A stretch of DNA of 64,000 bases from Paratinospora sagittata. Its lineage: Eukaryota > Streptophyta > Magnoliopsida > Ranunculales > Menispermaceae. How positions within the stretch are numbered: the first letter of the stretch is position 1; every line of letters begins with the position of its first letter. A program made the translations under genes and the position numbers. Positions 56,943 to 64,000 of the stretch are shown here, one piece after another. The notes beneath the pieces were generated by a model. It was not told where the DNA came from. It did not search any database and saw only the letters and a list, made by a program, of their open reading frames with translations. Where the stretch lies: assembly GCA_035771175.1 (NCBI GenBank), contig CM069607.1:16066001-16130000 (forward strand), read 5' to 3'.

Positions 56943-58578
56943 TATCAAGGTACCAAATCACACTTTGTGGTCCATCCTACACCACATAGAACACATTTGA
57001 CTTTGGTACCCAAGTAGCCTTGGGTCCTACAAGGTTAGCATCACGTAAAACATCATTTTCAACCTGCACGTTTACCCTTTTCTTGGATTTGAGTGAACAT
57101 CTAAGGATAGTATGCCCTTCTCTTTTGCAATAATGGCAACATGGTTAACAAATGATTATAACTCTTTTGCTTTGACCCTTGAGAATATCCTAGGCCTGCC
57201 TTTTCAAAGGCATACCATTGTGGTCCTAACATCATATCAAATAGTTTCTGGCCATTTGCCAATTTGTTCACAATTTAAGTTAGGTCATCTACACTCTTTT
57301 TGAGTGTATCTCTCTCTTTCTCAAGTAAGTCAAATTATATTTGGAGAGTATCTAATGCATCTTGTTGAGATTCAATCTCTACATGTGCTATCTTTAAACC
57401 TTTTTTGAGCTTATCATTCTTTTTAATCTCATTATCCAATTTGCATTTGATAATATCAAAATTAGATTCATCATATAGTCATCACAATCATCAAATGAAT
57501 TAAAAGAGAAATTTTTTACCTCGATTTTTGCCATAAGGCAAATAACCATTTTTTCTTCATCGAAGTTCGTTTCGCTTTCACTCAAGCTCGAATCATCCCA
57601 AGTAGCCTTTAGGAATTTTTTATCCTTCCTTTTAGAATTGAAGTTCTTCTTCTTCTTGTTGGGACACTCGCTCTTCATGTGACACAGTTTGTTGCATCTG
57701 AAGCAAATCAATTTGCTTGGTTTGACTCCAAATTTCTTACCCTTGTGAAATTTTGAGCTAGAACCATTTTTTCCTTTCCACTTGGATAGACAGTTGAGCC
57801 TTCTAGTCAACATGGCCACTTCATCATCGGTTATTTTGTCTTTCGATGATGTTGCTTCTGTTTCATCATTTGCATTAAAGGCCAAGTCCTTCTTTATCTT
57901 GTTCTCCTTCTTTGGTACGATCTAATCTTTGTTTCTCAACTTGATTTCATGCACCATGAGTGAGCCACAAAATTCATCGAAGGTATACTACCCCAATTTC
58001 TTTGTCTCTTCAATAGCAATAACTTTAGGACCCCATTCCTTAGGCAAATCTCTAAGGAATTCTCCAACCATTTTAGCTTGAGGATACACTTCACCAAGGT
58101 TCTTCATCTCATTAATGATCTTGGTGAATCTCGTAACGGCATCGAAATTGTCTTCATCTTACTTCATCTTGAAAGTTTCATATGTTTCATCAAGCATACA
58201 TAACTTAGTCTCCTTGACTTGCTCGGTTCTTTCATGTGTGACCTCCAACTTATCAAAAATCTCTTTGGTCGTGCCACTAGTGCTTACTTTATTGAACTCA
58301 TTCGCTGATAAACTACAATAGAGTATGTTTATGACTTGATCATTTAGTTTTTCTTTTCTTTTCTCATTTGGAAGCCACTCACGCCTTTTTCTAGGTACAA
58401 TTACTCCAATCTCTATCTTTGTAGGGTGCTCATACCCGGTTGAGACTATCTCCGACATTTCAATGTCTTGTGCTCTTAGATAGAAACACATACGTGTCTT
58501 CCAATGAAGATATTTGTCTCCTTCAAATAATGGTGGTCGGTTTATGGATTGAACTTCCTTAAACACCTTTGGCAACAT
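56943..58578 (-). pseudogene. S6 gag (broken)
   Basis: The gag core 58578-58159 includes INRPPLFEGDKYLHWKTRMC and NILYCSLSANEFNKVSTSGT, colinear with S4 gag. Further pieces continue with LPKEWGPKVIAI-type sequence in broken frames. 57885-57400 holds a CCHC knuckle, CFRCNKLCHMKSECPNKKKK, in which the Gly before His is Cys, then an acidic segment. A coiled-coil part and the second zinc motif, CHYCKREGHTILRCSLK, lie at about 57150-57090, followed by the start of protease at 56950. The order matches S4: core, knuckle, coiled coil, second knuckle, protease. Stops occur throughout. Confidence 0.8.
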
Positions 58579-58631
58579 TGTTCACTGCCATTAACTCAAA
58601 CAACTTGTTAAATAACGTTAATATGAAAACA

Positions 58632-58644
58632 CATTCTGATATCA
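58632..58644 (-). other. Primer-binding site of S6 (altered)
   Basis: Minus strand TGATATCAGAATG, two bases after the LTR end; it differs from TGGTATCAGAGC at two positions of the core. Confidence 0.75.
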
Positions 58645-58860
58645 CTTGTTGGCCCAAATTATAATCCAAGAAGTGGGGGTGAATTTGACGTAACAAAATT
58701 TTGTTAAAACCTTTCACAACTAAAATGGCAAAGCAAGATAGGAAAGTAAAGTGCAAAAAAGTAAAGAAAGAACACAAAGGATTTAGAGTAGTTTGGCTTA
58801 CCAAAACCTACCTTTATTACTTGACCTCTCCAGTAAAAATTTTCCCAAAATCCACTAACC

Positions 58861-58887
58861 TTGATCCAACTTACGGGTGTGGATCAA
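58861..58887 (-). promoter_or_regulatory. Leader hairpin in S6 LTR
   Basis: Perfect stem TTGATCCA / TGGATCAA around a loop reading CACCCGTAAGT in LTR sense. Same position (between TATA box and primer site) and same loop as in S4, with a wholly different stem. Confidence 0.65.
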
Positions 58888-59424
58888 ATAGTTACAAACA
58901 CCATTTTTCGGTTAGGAAAACTTTCTCAATTGACTAACTGACCAATCAATAATACAATTAAAGTTACAAAAATTGAGAGTGTTCTTACCAAACAACTCTC
59001 AACTAAAACTTACAAATGAAACCGAATACCTCCCTAGTACAAGTTCAATCACAAATGATAAAGATGATGTGCAAGCTGAAAATGAAAGGCTCCTTCAATT
59101 TTTGATTTCAAAAATGATGAAAATGATGCTCAAAATAAAAAATATGCTTATAGAAATCTCATAAATCTCAAAGTATGATTTCTCTCAAGAATAAAAGATA
59201 AGGAAGAACAATTGTAAAATCTTTTTCTCTCAAAATGAATGCAAAAGACTGATGAAACTTGATTTTTCTCTTGAAGATGTGGAGAACAAAACTAGAGCTC
59301 AAGTTTCAAAGATTTGCAAAAGGGTGCTCAAAATGAGTAGAGTGATGCATTTATACATCAAGGCTTATGAGAGAACAAAAGTGTGCATTCTCAAAATCAC
59401 GGAATTGCCATTAAAAAGCAGGAA

Positions 59425-59640
59425 ACGCGTTTGGATAAAGTGAAAACGCGTTCCATAGGTATTTTTCAGAAAATTGCAATTTTGGACAAAAAGACAAATG
59501 CGTTCTTGTGCATGAAAACGCGTTCTTGTGCAATTTTCCACATTCTACCAGAAAAAGTGGAAATGCGTTGCTGTGCAATTTTTCACATTCTACCAAAAAA
59601 GTGGAAACCAAGAAACGTGTTTATGTGCCTTGAGTGAAAA
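59425..59640 (-). repeat. ACGCGT palindrome repeats in S6 U3
   Basis: AAAACGCGTTC-type motifs recur (about 59426, 59445, 59516) together with GTGGAAATGCGTTGCTGTGC and TTTTTCACATTCTACCA units of about 45 bp. It lies upstream of the TATA box, the same place as the GGACGCT arrays in the other Sirevirus LTRs. Confidence 0.6.
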
Positions 59641-60009
59641 TCACTCATTTTGGAAAGAAAAGTGGAAACGAGTTTTTGCTTGCCAAAGTAAAAAATTCAC
59701 TTTCGAGCAGCAGGAACGCACTTCTCCCAATGGGAGGGCGTTTCTGTGTGCACATGTCATGTAAACATAAATTTCTTCAAAATTTCTAAATCCAAAACAT
59801 GTTTTCTTGAAAACTTAGATTCAAATACATTTAAGAATGATTGATTTGAGAGAATGTGAAGTTCAAAATACATGATAAGTCATTTTAAACATAAAGTCAA
59901 AGCTTTGACTTTTTTGAGAACGGTTGACTTTTGAAATCATGATCATTTGAAAACATTTTAAGTGCACGCATGATTTTGGCTAACTTGCCTAGAAATAATT
60001 CTACAGCAC

Positions 60010-62168
60010 TATCGCGACCCTTCTCCGGGTGATGTCACGACAGGCATAGTAACCTAGATAATGTCACCCCAAGACAAAACCTGAGGCACCGATAAGCCTC
60101 CTCTTAAGGAAATACCTAAACATTATGGATAACTCAATATACAACCTGTATATGACAGAAAAATAATTGAACCAGAATTTGAAATCCATCATCCATAAAT
60201 ATAACAAGATCATATCAATTTTGTATAAAACATGGTTCAACATCTTTAAAAATTATCCACTTGAAGTCAACAGTATCTAACATCCAAAATGTCATATATA
60301 GTCCATCTACAACCAACACATCTATGTGATATATACATATATATTGTGATAAGCTATGTACAAATTTAAAAAAAACAAAATAATCAAAACCATACTCCTA
60401 AGGCCCCAACACAAAAACCTACTTCCAAAAAGAACGAGAAGGCCTCTCGCAAACGATCAAGCCTTGCCTTTCCTTTCGAATCTGGACCAGAGAAAATAGA
60501 GGAAAAGAGGATGAGCTCAACTATCTCAATGAATAATCTCACATTAATCTCCACAAATGCATTTATAAAACATGTATGCCATTGAAATAACATTTATAAA
60601 CACAAATGCAACAATGAAGTATAGTATACATATTTTCAAACTAATCATAAGAATTATGCATTATTTTCATAAAAATTATGGAAAAAGCCTCAACAGGAGG
60701 TCACGTCAGGATAACACATGGCTACACGTCCCCCATTTCGCTATGGGTTCAGACCAACTCATTATCCATCATAAATCCTTTCACCCTTACACTTTTCAGT
60801 AACGAAAATCTTTTCCACAAAGCACTTATCTAAGTGACTCTGGGAACACATTTCCCCAAAGAACAAATAAGTAGAAATACAACCAATGTCAAAGTATTTA
60901 ATCCAAAATACCCAAGGCAATCCAATGCATAAAAATCCACTTTCATGGTCATAAACACAATGCACATATATAATAGAATGCATATCATACAACAAGCCAA
61001 TTTCATATAAATACAATGCCATAAATAGAGAAATAAAATGAGAAATACTCACAACTAATCGAAAAGCCAATTTACCAAGCTAAACACTCCCAATTTGACT
61101 AATCCAATCTCAATGTCTTGAATCAACATGAATTTACACCTTCTAGATCAATTTCATGCCCAAACACATATTTATATAAATTTAATATAAACCCATACTT
61201 ATGATTCCATCCAATTAACCTCATCATATTCATGTCAAATTCACTCAATTTCACAAGAAAGCATCTAGTAGCACCATTTCCAATCTAAACAACCATAAGT
61301 CATGAGGGGTTTCCATCAAGACCAATTTTTTCCCAATTTTCCAGATTTTTATTTCTTTACCAATAAAGCACCCAACTTCTCAACTTATATTTCTAACTCA
61401 AATTCATGCTAAAATACACTTCCAAACCTATGTAATTTTAGCTAGAAACATCAAAAACCCCCATGGGCACAACATAAATGGCATGCAACCCAAACGAATG
61501 GATTAAAACCCCATTAATAGCCACCCAAATCCATATGAAATTTGCATAATGGACAGCACCAATTATGCATCAATATCAACTCGAGAACTATGAAAATACA
61601 TGCATTGTTGAAATTTTCTAGATTTTACCCAATCTTCAATTAGCTCTTTTCCTCCAAAAATCACACATCAATCTAGTTTGAATCATTATTCAACAACACA
61701 TATCACACATGCAAGCCAAATGGGTTCGATTTAATCCACTAGCAACCCATCAAAAACATCATATACAAGTGCATACTTGACAACCACATTAAGTTTTTAT
61801 TTTCTTCTTTAAATCCCATGAATTAGATGTCAACATGGAAACCATGGAAACAAATCTGGTTTTCACCAACTCAAAACCCACATCATTTCATCTCCAAATC
61901 AGCCATGAACATCATCCATACAAATATGCATGCATTAGGATTCATCCACACAACCAGAAAATTGAAAAAGAAAGTAGATTTCATACCTTAATCCAACCTT
62001 TTGAAACCCAAATTGGCCAAAGAGCACCCCAAAGTTATTTCCCCCTTTTTTCTTCTTCCCGTTCCCATCCAAACCCAAACCTTGCTGGAAATGGCAAGCT
62101 TAAGGGGTGAAATCCCTTTTTGTGCACAAGATGGTGGGCCCCGCAATTTTATCTAAAAAAATGATTTG

Positions 62169-62259
<91 letters not shown>

Positions 62260-62445
62260 GTTTCATTTGTTTTTCTTGTACATGAACATTCTAAAAAAGA
62301 TATTCTCTAACAATACATATACACAATCATACACCATATATGATCAAAATACAAGTATAATACATATCAAATACCTACACAAGCATCTAGAGTTGGACAA
62401 TCTACGTCACCCTGACGTCATGTGTGAATGTGGGTCGTTACAACA
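60010..62445 (-). repeat. Solo LTR of about 2.4 kb nested in S6
   Basis: Minus-strand start TGTTGTAACGACCC at 62445 and end GGGTCGCGATA at 60010 (CA expected, TA found). The target duplication AGCAC is exact (60005-60009 and 62446-62450). S6 LTR sequence continues on both sides. There is no coding potential beyond short frames. The lineage of the parent element is not identified. Confidence 0.7.
62172..62259. repeat. (AT)n microsatellite with adjoining poly-T
   Basis: About 34 AT dinucleotides followed by a run of roughly 18 T, inside the solo LTR near its minus-strand 5' end. Confidence 0.95.
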
Positions 62446-62450
62446 AGCAC

Positions 62451-62653
62451 TAACAAATCTAAGCAATTACAAATAAAAATTACAACTTGATTTTTCTTTG
62501 CTTTGATCAACTTCATGCTTTGACTTTGACTTTTAAGTTGACTTTAATAGATTGATCAAATTAGAATTGAGACAACTTAGTCAAAGTGATTAGTCATATA
62601 TAGAATGTTGTTTACAATCATCAAAATACACAAGGGTGAGGGTCATTACAACA
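62451..62653 (-). repeat. S6 5' LTR, first 203 bp
   Basis: The start of the S6 LTR, separated from the rest by the solo LTR insertion. It contains the shared TTTTGATGATTGTAAAC segment. Confidence 0.75.
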
Positions 62654-63295
62654 ACAAGTAGTTGTTGCGATTCTTGAAGAAGAAAATAAGCACAAGAACA
62701 AGGAAGAGATTGGTGATGTCAAAGCAAGGTGAGGCTTTGTCCATGAGGAGGGGTAGATCAACAGAACGTGCCCTCAGTGGGAGTCAAAGTCAAGAACCAG
62801 TAAGAATGTCTACAACTATGGAAAGAAATGGTTCGTCAAAAATGAGTGTTGGCTAAAAAATAAGAGTGGAGATGACAAGGGTAAGGCTTCTCAATCATCA
62901 AATTCTCAAGGATGTGTAGCAAGTATCTCAAATGATGGTAGAAAACAACTAGCTGAAATCTAGGTGCTAGATTTAGCAGCAACCTGGCACAAGACCTCTC
63001 AGAGAATATGGTTTCACACTTATGAACCTATCTCAGGAGGATCTGTCTATATGGGGAATGATGATGCCTTGGAGATTGTTGGCATTGGTACTATCAAGCA
63101 AAAAAAATGCACGATGGTAAAGTTCGCACTATCCAGGGGGTACGACATGTTAAAGGATTGAAGAAGAATCTATTGTTTATAAGACAATTAGATGAGCTTG
63201 GCTGCAAGATTCAAGTAGAGGATGGGATCATGAAAGTAATTAAAGGCGTTCTCATGATGATTAAAGAAGAAAAGATGACTTTGAAGCTGTTGTTA
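62654..63295 (+). pseudogene. Ty1/copia gag end and pre-integrase fragment
   Basis: Plus-strand pieces: an Arg/Ser-rich region (RRGRSTERALSGSQSQEPVR), a decayed zinc knuckle (NYGKKWFVKNECWLKNKSGD), the protease start VLDLAATWHKTS with the Asp-Ser-Gly active site replaced by Asp-Leu-Ala, then WFHTYEPISGGSVYMGNDDA and LEIVGIGTIK. The gag-pre-integrase part follows in another frame (VRHVKGLKKNLLFIRQLDEL, GCKIQVEDGIMKVIKGVL). This is a different copia lineage from the Sireviruses here. It is cut on the left by S6 and on the right by an Athila-like LTR. Confidence 0.8.
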
Positions 63296-64000
63296 TGTGA
63301 AAAAACCGCAAGTATACGTTGTTAAGTTATAATATAATCTGATAAGATATCGGGTATCGTCCTCAGGGATTATTACTACACTAACTATCAAACTTTAACT
63401 CTAATTTTATCTAGAGAATCAAAGTTGAATGATTAAGTAATTAAAAACAATAATTAAATCAACTAAGTATTAAATTAACACTGCAATGTAAAAGTAAGTA
63501 TGAAATCAATAATATAAACGTTTAGAGGTTCAATCTCATCACATTCTCAACTATGCATAAATATGGGATTATCATCAACTCAACTTCCTTGTTCATAAGT
63601 CGAAACCCTAACGTTACTAACTCCCTCTCTCGAGCACCAGCTAGAACTGGCTATTAGAATTCTAGGTTTAACTCTTTCGATGAAAACCCAAAACCCTAAT
63701 AACTCATTAAAATCTATGGTTCTCTTCAATAACTTCAAGGTATATTTCGATCTCCTCTCGATCTCACGATCACCCAGGTTATATTGTCCTTGTTCCAACT
63801 CAAAATACCCCTCTCAGGAACCTATTTCAAGTCTAGAATCATCTAATCCATGATCAAGGGATTAAAAGCTTTACACCTAGAAAAACATAGATAAACTAGA
63901 AACTTTTTTGACAATAATCAAAACAATGAAACCTAAAGCATAGTGTCGATTTTGGATTGATCTACACCTCTAGATAGAGGATTTAGTTCATTAATAAAGA
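63296..64000 (-). repeat. Athila-like LTR (antisense), runs off the window
   Basis: Plus-strand start TGTGAAAAAACCGCAAG, which is the reverse of a TTGCGGTTTT...CA LTR end as in the Athila LTRs. It shares blocks with 9644-10952 and 25885-26191, including TCGGGTATCGTCCTCAGGGA. The rest lies beyond position 64000. Confidence 0.65.

Larger units (their letters stand above)
58647..60009 (-). repeat. S6 5' LTR, main part
   Basis: Minus-strand end GGGCCAACA at 58647. Contains the leader hairpin (58861-58887), a TATA box in GTATAAATGCATC (about 59346-59358), and upstream of it a palindromic ACGCGT repeat array (59425-59640). It is interrupted at 60009 by a solo LTR; the first 203 bp of the LTR are at 62451-62653. 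Confidence 0.8.
56943..62653 (-). mobile_element. Sirevirus-type copia S6: gag and 5' LTR (antisense)
   Basis: On the minus strand: 5' LTR starting TGTTGTAATGACCC at 62653 with TTTTGATGATTGTAAAC shortly after, interrupted by a solo LTR (60010-62445) and ending GGGCCAACA at 58647. The primer site and gag follow. Gag resembles S4 gag. The element is cut at 56943 in the first residues of protease (IWYLD) by the hAT remnant. The LTR is more diverged from those of S1-S5 and carries different U3 repeats. Confidence 0.8.

Overview
This window looks like transposable-element-rich heterochromatin from a flowering plant, most likely a eudicot with a large repeat-rich genome. The evidence is the element types: Sirevirus-type Ty1/copia, Tat-type and Athila-type Ty3/gypsy, and a hAT transposase with plant-style introns. 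I see no complete host gene. Nearly every coding stretch is a broken piece of a transposon. No rRNA, tRNA gene, CRISPR or bacterial feature is present. Species cannot be named from sequence alone.

Layout, left to right. 243-3410: 5' part of a short-LTR copia element (LTR, primer site, gag start), split by an antisense solo Sirevirus LTR (912-2927, S1) and followed by a fold-back element (3424-3722). 3840-5660: no recognisable gene apart from one weak exon candidate. 5661-16003: a Tat-lineage gypsy element with LTR, gag, protease, RT, two RNase H regions, integrase, a short tandem repeat and a multi-exon antisense extra ORF. It is interrupted by an antisense Athila-like solo LTR (9644-10952) flanked by about 430-bp direct repeats of the RT region. 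16004-20776: right end of a Sirevirus (S2) whose LTR holds a triplicated block of about 358 bp. 21600-25490: antisense gypsy pol with damaged catalytic residues. 26192-28781: downstream ORF (env-like position) and 3' untranslated region of an outer Sirevirus (S3). Its LTR (28782-29286, resuming 38012-38578) was split by a full-length Sirevirus (S4, 29287-38011, target duplication ACTTC). 38579-54919: an antisense Sirevirus-LTR element without gag-pol (S5), itself split by an Athila-type element with gag and protease but no RT or integrase (43450-50897, target duplication ATTCT). 54920-56942: hAT transposase remnant with a preserved right end. 56943-62653: antisense Sirevirus gag and LTR (S6) containing a nested solo LTR (60010-62445, target duplication AGCAC). 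62654-63295: copia pol fragment. 63296-64000: antisense Athila-like LTR running off the window.

How the parts relate. The nesting gives a relative order: the S3 LTR is older than S4 and S5, S5 is older than the Athila insertion, and S6 is older than its solo LTR. The most interesting signal is in the Sirevirus LTRs. Upstream of each TATA box lies an array of imperfect palindromes (GGACGCT...AGCGCCCT in S1-S5). Downstream of it, in the transcribed leader, sits a hairpin with a near-constant CCCGTAA-type loop whose stem differs between copies while staying paired. In S5 this hairpin has multiplied into an array of about a dozen units.
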